Under the pieces are notes generated by a model that had not been told where the DNA came from, made no database searches, and saw only the letters and a list, made by a program, of their open reading frames with translations. From Prevotellaceae bacterium (GTDB taxonomy: Bacteria > Bacteroidota > Bacteroidia > Bacteroidales > UBA932), in the NCBI GenBank assembly GCA_031275145.1, contig JAISPE010000036.1, forward strand, positions 1 through 5,790: DNA of 5,790 nt, written 5' to 3'. Shown one piece after another: positions 1-5,498 of the stretch (positions are counted from its first letter, which is position 1; each line of letters starts with the position of its first letter). Position numbers and translations under genes: made by a program.

Positions 1-1
1 C

Positions 2-103
2 AAAACGAAAATAAAGTCGGTATACGGAATCGACATTAATCACTGGTATTCAAGTCTTGAAAAGATGATTGATTCGCTAAATCAAACGGAAACCGCCGGA
101 TAG
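2..103 (+). CDS. C-terminal end of an unidentified protein (partial)
   Basis: One frame is open from base 2 to a TAG at 101-103, while the other two plus frames close within 40 bases. It gives 33 residues, including YGIDINHWYSSLEKMIDSLN, which look like normal protein sequence with ordinary codons and an amphipathic helical ending. The start lies outside the window. The piece is too short to assign to a family, and no function is proposed. It is followed by repeat-rich non-coding DNA rather than a close downstream gene, so it is probably the last gene of its transcript. The alternative is a chance open frame, since 33 codons without a stop is not strong evidence. Confidence 0.5.
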   Translation, partial: KTKIKSVYGIDINHWYSSLEKMIDSLNQTETAG

Positions 104-133
104 GGTAGGGGAGAGAAACCTGTTGTCAATGCC

Positions 134-261
134 GTGGCGATGAAGCAATCCACGAGGGGTCGTCATTGCGAATAAGCGTTTCGTGCCGAAAATGAAAGAG
201 TAACGACGCTTGTCGAAGAGTGTGGCGACGAAGCAATCCACGACCCATCGTCATTGCGAAT
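134..261. repeat. Pair of about 40-bp REP-like intergenic repeats
   Basis: Two direct copies lie at 134-173 and 222-261 and match at 35 of 40 positions. Both start GTGGCGA, share GAAGCAATCCACGA and end CGTCATTGCGAAT; the differences are one base near the start and a block of four in the middle. The words CGTCATTGCGA and GAAGCAATCC are typical of a dispersed REP-like repeat that I recognise from many bacterial genomes. Parts of the two words are complementary (ATTGC with GCAAT), so the copies could fold together. The 48-bp spacer holds an imperfect inverted repeat (AAGCGT near 174, ACGCTT near 206). Function is unknown. Confidence 0.7.
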
Positions 262-270
262 ATTCATTAT

Positions 271-310
271 AAGGGCAAAAAAAATTTTGCCTTTCAAAGA
301 TTTTGCCCTT
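271..310. terminator. A/T-rich stem-loop, possible terminator
   Basis: AAGGGCAAAA at 271-280 is perfectly complementary to TTTTGCCCTT at 301-310, with a 20-base loop. An alternative, tighter stem pairs the same left arm with TTTTGC-CTTT at 285-294. It lies about 170 bases past the stop of the left-edge gene. It could end that transcript or simply be another palindromic repeat. There is no clean T-tract after the stem, so the terminator reading is weak. Confidence 0.3.
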
Positions 311-430
311 CCAAAACCTCATTTCCGCCTAATTCAAAATAACAGAACAACCTTAGGAGTCTTCAATAAATAAAGTATTATCACAAAACTCAGGACTCCT
401 GACTTGACGCAAACTCAACTGTCGCATTTT

Positions 431-571
431 TACCGCAATTTTTCTTCTTTTTTACTTCCCGGTTTATTTTTACCACAAGGGCACAAGGAGCACAAAGATT
501 ACACAAAGCTCTTTGTGCAACCTTTGTGTCCATTGTGTCTTTGTGGTAAAAAAAATAAAATAATTGCGGTA
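431..571. repeat. Nested 141-bp inverted repeat built from CACAAAG words
   Basis: The outer arms TACCGCAATT (431-440) and AATTGCGGTA (562-571) are perfect complements. So are the inner arms TTTTTACCACAA (467-478) and TTGTGGTAAAAA (541-552). The arms continue inward through repeated CACAAGG/CACAAAG words on the left and CTTTGTG/CATTGTG words on the right, down to CACAAAG (502-508) and CTTTGTG (511-517) around a 2-base loop. The whole element could fold into one long hairpin with some mismatches. Repeats made of ACCACAAAGG-type words are a recurrent intergenic sequence type in environmental bacterial genomes. It could be a non-autonomous mobile palindrome; no transposase is present. Confidence 0.7.
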
Positions 572-694
572 TTCCTGCGCAGGCGAAAAATCACGACAGT
601 AGCATTTTGCGATATGATTTTAATTAAAACTCTATATATAAAACATATCAATCCTGTGCGGCTCAAGAGTTCTGAGATTGCGGGTCAAGCCAGC

Positions 695-809
695 GGTTCA
701 GGATGGCTGAACCGTTCGGTTCATGGAGGCTGAACCGCTCGGTTCAGGATAGCTGAATCGCTCGGTTCAGGATAGCTGAACCGCTCGGTTCAGGATGGCT
801 GAAATGTCC
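695..809. repeat. Five 23-bp tandem units, each a small hairpin
   Basis: Units lie at 695-717, 718-740, 741-763, 764-786 and 787-809. Each has the form GGTTCA, seven bases (mostly GGATRGC), TGAACC, then GYTC; the last unit is degenerate at its end. GGTTCA and TGAACC are complementary, so each unit can form a 6-bp stem with a 7-base loop. The end of one unit can also pair with the start of the next around the 4-base GCTC loop, so two alternative registers of folding exist. There are no spacers between units, so it is not a CRISPR array. Confidence 0.85.
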
Positions 810-838
810 GTACGCCAAAGCATGCTTTAGCATACGGA
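807..838. repeat. 32-bp interrupted palindrome
   Basis: The sequence is symmetric about position 822.5. The outer arms TCCGTA (807-812) and TACGGA (833-838) are perfect complements and the centre AAAGCATGCTTT (817-828) is a perfect 12-bp palindrome, with a non-matching 4-base block on each side. It overlaps the last unit of the 23-bp array by three bases. It could be a dimeric protein site or a hairpin after the convergent glycosidase gene; there is no evidence to choose. Confidence 0.6.
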
Positions 839-852
839 TTGCGGTTGTATTT

Positions 853-957
853 AATCGCCATTGTTCGGATGTAAATCGCCATTGTGCGGATGTAAATGGC
901 AATTGCCCGGATGTAAATGGCCATTATGTGAATGTAAATGGCCATTGTGCGGATGTA
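853..957. repeat. Five 21-bp tandem units with an AATGGCCATT core
   Basis: Units lie at 853-873, 874-894, 895-915, 916-936 and 937-957. Each begins AATSGCMATT and ends in a GGATGTA or GAATGTA word. In the last two units the first ten bases, AATGGCCATT, form a perfect palindrome; in the others one base breaks it. The period of 21 bp is close to two helical turns, so equivalent bases would face the same side of the DNA. The array ends 15 bases before the stop codon of the convergent glycosidase gene, so it lies in or just past its 3' untranslated region. It has stop codons in frame and is not coding. Confidence 0.85.
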
Positions 958-960
958 TAT

Positions 961-988
961 AACTCTTAACTCTTAGTTCTTAACTCTA
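961..988. repeat. Heptamer tandem repeat overlapping a gene end
   Basis: Four 7-bp units read AACTCTT, AACTCTT, AGTTCTT and AACTCTA. The stop codon of the glycosidase gene (complement of TTA at 973-975) and its last four codons lie inside the array. The final residues Arg-Val-Lys-Asn are therefore encoded by repeat sequence. Confidence 0.65.
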
Positions 989-3348
989 AAAAACGGATAA
1001 CAGGTAAACTGTTCGGTATTGATTTCGTAATATGGCATATATATTAAGGAAGGATTTTCGCCTTCGATACTGAAATGCAAAGGTTTTCCTGCAACGGGTT
1101 TCAGTTTTGCCGTCAGTTCGTCTGCTGTAAACGGGAAATTCAGGATGCCGTTTTGTACATCTTTACCGGCGAGTCCCATCAGTATGGGTCCATATTCGAG
1201 AGCATACGTTTCTTTACCTTTGAAATCTTCGGTAACTCCTGCGTATTTCGTCAGACGGAATCCCGTCGGGAGGGTAAAACTAATCACATCGTTATGTTTC
1301 CATATACGGTTCAGGGTGATGTAAGAGCCGGCGTTTCCGGTGGCGGTCTTTTTGCCGTTCACGAGTATGTCCATTTTGGATGTTGCCCATGACGGGACAC
1401 GAATACGGATTTTGCTGCGTACGGGCGCGGCAAGTTCGAAATGCAGCCTGACTTCGGAATTTAGCGGGAAATCGCTGTGCTGATGCAGGGAAAGTTTTTT
1501 GCCGTTCTGTTCCCATTCGATTGACGATTCATTGAACAGATCCACGTAAAGACCGTCGTCTGCAATCTTGTAGATAAATTCGGGCAACATGCCGTACAGA
1601 CGTGTTCCCTGTCCCTCGCAACATGATCCGGAGCATCCGCCGTTTTCCTTTTTGTTGACAAGACGTGCATGATACCGGATATTGCCCTCGGGATCCTGGT
1701 TGGCAATACCCACGTTATAAACGCTTTTTTCGATTTCGGACACGTACTTCTCCCCGTCTTCGGGATACAGCACGCGCAACTGCTCGTTGAATACCGACCA
1801 GAAAACATTTCCGCAAAGTTCGCCGGTACTCTTTCTGAGATGGTACGATTTCGGCGGGAACTGTTGCGGCGGGAAAGTGTAGGATTCGATTACGCTGATA
1901 CTTCCGCCGGTATGCATAAAATGCTCGCGAAAGACGTCCCATGCGCCATGCATCGCTTTGAGATAAAGCTGTTCGCCGGTAGCCATGTACATGTCCATGT
2001 AAGCGTTCAGCACTACAATAAGATAACTGTGAACGCGCTCGTACTGATATTGCCAGATAGCCGAGGGATCGCGGTCGATAAGCTGTTCGAGCCAGAAATT
2101 GAGCTGGAAGTATCGCTGCAATACCTGAATATCACCGGGTACGCCGATATCGGTATCGAGATATGTACGCGAGTTTGCCACCATACCCTGATTTCCGATA
2201 GGGACGCGCATAAGTATTTCGGGCAGATAGGGAGATGAATTAAACCAGTCGCCTCCGCGTCGCAGCAGCGGCCATGCCTTCGGATTTCCCGCCACGCCCG
2301 CTTCGACAAGCCCCTGCGACAGCCAGCCGCGTGCATAAGCGTGGTTTTGTCCCTGCAACACTGTCCGTTCGGCATATCCGTAGATATATCCTTCGGGAGT
2401 AGCGCATTCTTCGATAACGTCGATCAGTCTGTCCATCCGGCGGCGCAGTTCTTCGACGCTGTCCCACCGCAGAATGTTACCCGCGCCCATCAGGAAACGT
2501 CCTGCAATAGAGCCGCCCAGACCGCGTGTAAACCAGCTGCTGTGTCCCTCGAACTCGCCCGCATCCTTACCCGCGCGTTCGAGGAAATTGTGCGACATGT
2601 CGTGAACACTGAACGAGTTGAGCAGATAATGAATATTCCGGTCGAACGTTTGCCTGAACAGTCCGCCGACAGAGACTCCGCTGCGGGGTATCCGCAACGG
2701 CGCTTTGACGGGATTCCATGTTTCGGGACGGGTAACCTGTTCGGGACGGTCGTACCACACGTTTTCGCCGGCAGGACGCTGCGGACGCAGGAGGACATGT
2801 TTTCCGAGACAGCCGTTTTCGGAATCGTAAAGCGTTTTGCCTTCGGCGACGTCCTTACCTCCGGAAATGACTTCAAACCGCCAGAGTTCAAAGATCTTCG
2901 GTTTGAAAACCGTAAGCCGTACGTAACGCGCCGGCGCCGGTTGAGTAAGCTTGTATGTTTTAATTTCCAGGGGATACGCCTCGAAATCGATTGCTGTATG
3001 ATCTTCCACCATGCATGGACTGTCAAAGGCTTCGTTGTCGGCGGTCTCGATGCGGAAACGGAGAGGGAAATTGTGCGAATGAGCGCCGGGCCATGCCTTG
3101 TCCTGAAAATAAGGATAAAGTTTCACAGCCTCGACGGGTAACACTTCGCCAAGGTCGATTTGCACCCAGTTTGCGACACTGTCTTTCGGCGGAACAGAAA
3201 CGTACGGAATCGGCGAGCCGACAGACATCGCCACCCGTTCGATACCCATTGGTCCTCCGTCGAGATCTGCGACTTGAGCGGAAACCTTTGCCGTCATCGT
3301 CAATACGGCAATAAATAATACTGTTATTTTTGTCTTCATATTATACAT
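973..3348 (-). CDS. Exported GH127/DUF1680-like glycoside hydrolase with discoidin domain
   Basis: The product has 791 residues. An N-terminal signal peptide (hydrophobic stretch about 8-20, cleavage likely after VSA at 24, no lipobox cysteine) suggests a periplasmic or exported enzyme. Residues about 30-165 resemble an F5/8 type C (discoidin) sugar-binding domain, ending in LWRFEVISGG. The rest matches the (alpha/alpha)6-barrel DUF1680/GH127 type, with a C-terminal beta-rich part (about 600-790). Visible motifs are E510-L-C512 and C576-C577 in GCSGSCCEGQ. In characterised GH127 beta-L-arabinofuranosidase the equivalent residues bind zinc and supply the cysteine nucleophile; E488 may match the acid/base. 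The likely activity is release of beta-L-arabinofuranose, but related families GH142 and GH146 are possible. No frameshift is seen. A start at Met4 (3339, MKTKITVLF) is at least as likely, since it begins a typical signal peptide. It is divergent from the DUF6261 and SusC-like genes. Confidence 0.88.
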   Translation of the reverse strand: MYNMKTKITVLFIAVLTMTAKVSAQVADLDGGPMGIERVAMSVGSPIPYVSVPPKDSVANWVQIDLGEVLPVEAVKLYPYFQDKAWPGAHSHNFPLRFRIETADNEAFDSPCMVEDHTAIDFEAYPLEIKTYKLTQPAPARYVRLTVFKPKIFELWRFEVISGGKDVAEGKTLYDSENGCLGKHVLLRPQRPAGENVWYDRPEQVTRPETWNPVKAPLRIPRSGVSVGGLFRQTFDRNIHYLLNSFSVHDMSHNFLERAGKDAGEFEGHSSWFTRGLGGSIAGRFLMGAGNILRWDSVEELRRRMDRLIDVIEECATPEGYIYGYAERTVLQGQNHAYARGWLSQGLVEAGVAGNPKAWPLLRRGGDWFNSSPYLPEILMRVPIGNQGMVANSRTYLDTDIGVPGDIQVLQRYFQLNFWLEQLIDRDPSAIWQYQYERVHSYLIVVLNAYMDMYMATGEQLYLKAMHGAWDVFREHFMHTGGSISVIESYTFPPQQFPPKSYHLRKSTGELCGNVFWSVFNEQLRVLYPEDGEKYVSEIEKSVYNVGIANQDPEGNIRYHARLVNKKENGGCSGSCCEGQGTRLYGMLPEFIYKIADDGLYVDLFNESSIEWEQNGKKLSLHQHSDFPLNSEVRLHFELAAPVRSKIRIRVPSWATSKMDILVNGKKTATGNAGSYITLNRIWKHNDVISFTLPTGFRLTKYAGVTEDFKGKETYALEYGPILMGLAGKDVQNGILNFPFTADELTAKLKPVAGKPLHFSIEGENPSLIYMPYYEINTEQFTCYPFFRVKN

Positions 3349-3433
3349 TTTATATTTATATCATTATATGTACGGGAGTTGCAATGTCGCCATTCCCTCT
3401 GTGTTTCACTTTTGAAATATATTTTTTACAGCA

Positions 3434-3441
3434 CAAAGATA
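3434..3441 (-). promoter_or_regulatory. Candidate -7 box for the glycosidase gene
   Basis: The minus strand reads TATCTTTG, a full match to the Bacteroidota -7 consensus TAnnTTTG. It is the only such match I found upstream of the glycosidase on this strand. It is about 85-90 bases before the start codon, giving a moderate 5' leader. No clear TTTG -33 element is seen at the usual distance, which lowers confidence. Confidence 0.45.
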
Positions 3442-3696
3442 CGGTTTTCTTTTTTGTACAGCTTTTTCCAGTTACAGTACGAAAGGGAGTATGACAGAAA
3501 TCCCGGCAGGGATGAAATATCGGTATAAAACAGGTATTCACAATAACGACACGTTGCAAACTGTTTCATCGGACATTGCGCCCAAACAAAAAAATATGGA
3601 TATACGACATCAGGTTTCACGCTGTATCTTAACACATAACACAGGGTAAATAAAAAATCGAAATTTGTTTTAGCAATTTTTTTCATCTCCTGTTCA

Positions 3697-3724
3697 TTTG
3701 TATTAAAAAATTGTTATAACTTTG
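3697..3724 (+). promoter_or_regulatory. Candidate promoter for the DUF6261 leader
   Basis: TAACTTTG at 3717-3724 matches the Bacteroidota -7 consensus TAnnTTTG and is followed by GC. A TTTG at 3697-3700 could be the -33 element, with a 16-base spacer that is slightly shorter than usual. Transcription would begin near 3730 and leave about 670 untranslated or variably translated bases before the DUF6261 ATG at 4405. Part of the leader could instead be served by a closer, unrecognised promoter. Confidence 0.55.
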
Positions 3725-3812
3725 CAGCGTTTAATGAATCATGTTTTATTCGATTAGAGCGTTAAATTAGTTAGTATGTATTGTTTGATTTCACATAACA
3801 GCCATAGAAAAC

Positions 3813-3829
3813 CTGGAAATATATTCCAG
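3813..3829 (+). other. Small stem-loop in the leader
   Basis: CTGGAA (3813-3818) and TTCCAG (3824-3829) are perfect complements around an ATATA loop. It lies about 80 bases into the predicted leader and 45 bases before the AG tract. It could be an RNA hairpin or a small dyad site for a protein; there is no further support for either. Confidence 0.35.
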
Positions 3830-3872
3830 ATGAGTCAGGCATTTACGTACGTTGATACTATATACGCTATGT

Positions 3873-3908
<36 letters not shown>

Positions 3909-3950
3909 AATCAAGCAGTTACGTCTCTCGACTATTTTAGTTCGGTACTA

Positions 3951-3958
3951 CCCCCCCC
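3951..3958 (+). repeat. C8 homopolymer
   Basis: Eight cytosines follow TACTA and precede TTTCGCG, 46 bases after the AG tract in the same leader. Homopolymeric C or G runs of this size are classic slippage sites. A change of one base here would also exchange the frames that cross the leader. Confidence 0.75.
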
Positions 3959-4027
3959 TTTCGCGAGTACCGACAATTTTCTATTTGTGTTATGTGCAGG
4001 TACAAGATTTCAGACAAAACATTTTCT

Positions 4028-4362
4028 GGAGAAACAGTCAGCCGAAAATATCAGGACAGACCGGTCCATGGAGAAACAGTCAGCCGGAAATGTCGGGACA
4101 GACCGTTTCGCAGGAAAAACAGTCAGCCGTGACACTCGCGACAGCCAATTCGCAGGAGAAACAGTCAGCCGTGACACTCGCGACAGCCAGTTCGCAGGAG
4201 AAACAGTCAGCCGTGACACTCGCGACAGCCGTTTCGCAGGAGAACCAGTCAGCCGTGACACTCGCGACAGCCAGTTCGCAGGAGAAACAGTCTGCCCAGA
4301 CACTCGCGACAGCCAGTTCGCAGGAGAACCAGCCGGTCAAAACCTCAGGTATCGGCGAAAAC
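4028..4362 (+). repeat. Eight-unit tandem array of about 42 bp in front of DUF6261
   Basis: Units start at 4028, 4070, 4113, 4155, 4197, 4239, 4281 and 4323. All begin GGAGAAACAGTCAGCC or a close variant. Units 3 to 6 are nearly identical, units 1, 2 and 7 have diverged, and unit 8 is partial and degenerate. Unit 2 is 43 bp long, one base more than the rest. The array is bracketed by direct repeats AAAACATTTT at 4016-4025 and 4358-4367. In the DUF6261 frame, units 3 onward read SQEKQSAVTLATA plus one variable residue. Because of the 43-bp unit, units 1 and 2 read in another register (WRNSQP). Differences between units are mostly not silent, so coding is doubtful. Confidence 0.88.
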
Positions 4363-4404
4363 ATTTTTTACCCTTCCGTTATACATTCAAAAAAATTATA
4401 TACC

Positions 4405-5139
4405 ATGGAAATAAAATCTATTAGTACACGCCTTTTAAATCTGGCGTTACATTTGCAGTTTGTTAATGACACAAAAAGTCTGATAACAAAATTCCCGTTT
4501 TTGTCTTCGAAGATTGCTCCGCAGTATGCCGCTTTTTGCGCGAGCATTGAGAAAGAAGATTTATGTTACAAAGTCATTCGCAAGAGTGACCTTTCGGAAT
4601 CCAAAGAGAGCGCCGATCATGCTCGCGACGCCGTCATTACGGGTCTCAACGAGGCTGTGAGAACGGCTATCCGCCATTTTGACCCGGCGGTGAGCGAGGC
4701 GGCGAAACGGCTGAAAATCGTTTTGGACACTTACAATACGCCAAAGTCGATAGCCCTCCTGTCTTATGACGCAGAGACAGTCGCCGTCGCCAATCTTTTG
4801 CAGGAGTTTGAGGGCAAATATGCCGCCGATGTGCAGACAGCAGGACTGACAGCCTGGGTGACGGAACTGCACGGGCGTAACGATGCATTCGACCGCCTGA
4901 CAAAAGCATACAACGAGCAGCAGGCAGCGAAGCCGCCTTTCAAGATGAAAGACGTACGTAACGAAACGGACAAAGCTTACAGAAATATTGTTTTTGTAAT
5001 CAATGCCCTGATCGTTATGGAAGGTGAAACGGAATATACTCCGTTTGTAACCGAACTGAACGAGTTGATCAAGCATTATGCCGGTTTAATAGCGCAACAT
5101 GCTGGAAGAAACAAAGCAAAGAAAAGTTCCGAATCCTGA
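4405..5139 (+). CDS. DUF6261 family protein
   Basis: The 244-residue product has the features I associate with DUF6261 proteins of Bacteroidales: an N-terminal LLNLALHLQFVND stretch, IEKEDLCYKV (48-57), AKRLKIVLDTY (100-110), LLQEFEGKYAADVQTAGLTA (131-150) followed by WVTELHGRNDAF, and a C-terminal AYRNIVFVINALIVMEGETE (191-210). It is largely alpha-helical, has no signal peptide or membrane segment, and ends in a lysine- and serine-rich tail, so it is probably cytoplasmic. Function is unknown. ATG 4405 is chosen because family similarity begins there and an A/T-rich leader precedes it. The same frame is open far upstream without a stop (to 3877), through a tandem array, so an N-terminally extended form is possible but unproven. 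A stem-loop follows the stop codon closely. It is on the same strand as the SusC-like gene, 359 bases away, so co-transcription is uncertain. Confidence 0.88.
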   Translation: MEIKSISTRLLNLALHLQFVNDTKSLITKFPFLSSKIAPQYAAFCASIEKEDLCYKVIRKSDLSESKESADHARDAVITGLNEAVRTAIRHFDPAVSEAAKRLKIVLDTYNTPKSIALLSYDAETVAVANLLQEFEGKYAADVQTAGLTAWVTELHGRNDAFDRLTKAYNEQQAAKPPFKMKDVRNETDKAYRNIVFVINALIVMEGETEYTPFVTELNELIKHYAGLIAQHAGRNKAKKSSES

Positions 5140-5143
5140 CCGA

Positions 5144-5163
5144 TACGGTTTGCGGGAACCGTA
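5144..5163 (+). terminator. Stem-loop after the DUF6261 gene
   Basis: TACGGTT (5144-5150) and AACCGTA (5157-5163) are perfect complements with a 6-base TGCGGG loop, beginning four bases after the TGA stop. The position suits a transcription terminator, but no T-rich tail follows (GAAATCACC), so it may instead protect the mRNA 3' end. Confidence 0.4.
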
Positions 5164-5310
5164 GAAATCACCGTTCGAACTGATGTACAACCTTTTTAAA
5201 CAATGTAGCAATGGAGCATATATACGACACTTCGTGACAGTTCTTCAGAAGAATCTGCATGTTTCCGCCAGGGTGCAGGTGTGTAAATCTGTACAGGCAG
5301 GAATGGGAGA

Positions 5311-5381
5311 GATACCGCGTGGCAGTTATGAGTTATGAACGATAAACGATGAACGATGAGTTATGAACTGTGAACGGTATC
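5311..5381. repeat. Heptamer tandem array framed by an inverted repeat
   Basis: From 5325 to 5380 the sequence divides into eight 7-mers: GTTATGA twice, ACGATAA, ACGATGA twice, GTTATGA, ACTGTGA and ACGGTAT. It is framed by GATACCG (5311-5317) and CGGTATC (5375-5381), with a second complementary pair CAGTT (5323-5327) and AACTG (5366-5370). The array could therefore sit in the loop of an interrupted stem. Degenerate heptamer runs of this kind are found between genes in several bacterial groups; function is unknown. Confidence 0.65.
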
Positions 5382-5393
5382 GGTAACTATCAG

Positions 5394-5411
5394 TCCGGCT
5401 TTTATGCCGGG
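5394..5411 (+). terminator. GC-rich hairpin in the SusC-like leader region
   Basis: CCGGC (5395-5399) and GCCGG (5406-5410) form a 5-bp stem with a TTTTAT loop, and a T-G wobble can close it outside. It is about 90 bases before the SusC-like start. The following sequence is A-rich rather than T-rich, so it could equally be a leader hairpin as a terminator of upstream transcription. Confidence 0.3.
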
Positions 5412-5498
5412 AAATATCAAAAAATTAATAAACAGTGTTGAGACTAAACTGTTCGATTCTCAACTTCTGTCCGTTTAAAACAAAATAATATAAAATGT

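Larger units (their letters stand above)
104..972. other. Repeat-dense intergenic region without a credible gene
   Basis: About 870 bases separate the partial gene at the left edge from the convergent 3' end of the glycosidase gene. The only sizeable open frame here (404-733, TTG start) runs through an inverted repeat and a tandem array, so it is not accepted as a gene. The stretch is made up mostly of structured repeats of several unrelated types, listed separately. The parts between them (about 311-430 and 572-694) are A/T-rich and show nothing else clear, apart from a weak 7-bp inverted repeat at 355-361 and 394-400. Confidence 0.7.
5140..5498. other. Spacer between DUF6261 and the SusC-like gene
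   Basis: No credible gene is present in these 359 bases. It contains a stem-loop just after the DUF6261 stop, a heptamer array inside an inverted repeat, a GCCGG hairpin, and a 7-bp inverted repeat GTTGAGA/TCTCAAC (5437-5443 and 5458-5464, 14-base loop) about 35 bases before the SusC-like start. I found no TAnnTTTG box, so the promoter for the receptor gene is not identified. Confidence 0.6.

Noticed and set aside
404..733. 109-codon plus-strand open frame with a TTG start
   Set aside because: It is translated from the nested inverted repeat and the start of the 23-bp array (residues such as HKEHKDYTK and CPLCLCG come from repeat words), and shows no protein-like pattern.
695..809. tRNA-like element suggested by repeated GGTTCA words (resembling a T-loop)
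   Set aside because: No acceptor stem, anticodon arm or CCA-type end can be built around them; the words belong to a simple tandem hairpin unit.
695..957. Possible CRISPR array
   Set aside because: Both the 23-bp and 21-bp units are directly adjacent, without unique spacers, and no cas gene is present.
1669..3141. Long plus-strand open frames opposite the glycosidase (1669-2238 and 2341-3141)
   Set aside because: They lie antisense to a complete, well-supported enzyme gene and have no recognisable domain; they are by-products of its codon composition.
3426..3686. 86-codon minus-strand frame beginning MKKIAKTNFDFLF, with AGGAG just before the ATG
   Set aside because: The AGGAG is too close to the ATG to act as a normal ribosome site, the product is rich in Cys, Tyr and Phe with no family resemblance, and its 3' end overlaps the candidate promoter box of the glycosidase.
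4010..4364. Minus-strand open frames across the 42-bp array
   Set aside because: A 42-bp repeat without a stop in one unit is automatically open in all units; there is no start context or family match.
4561..5076. Minus-strand open frames opposite DUF6261
   Set aside because: They are antisense to a recognised family protein and have no independent support.
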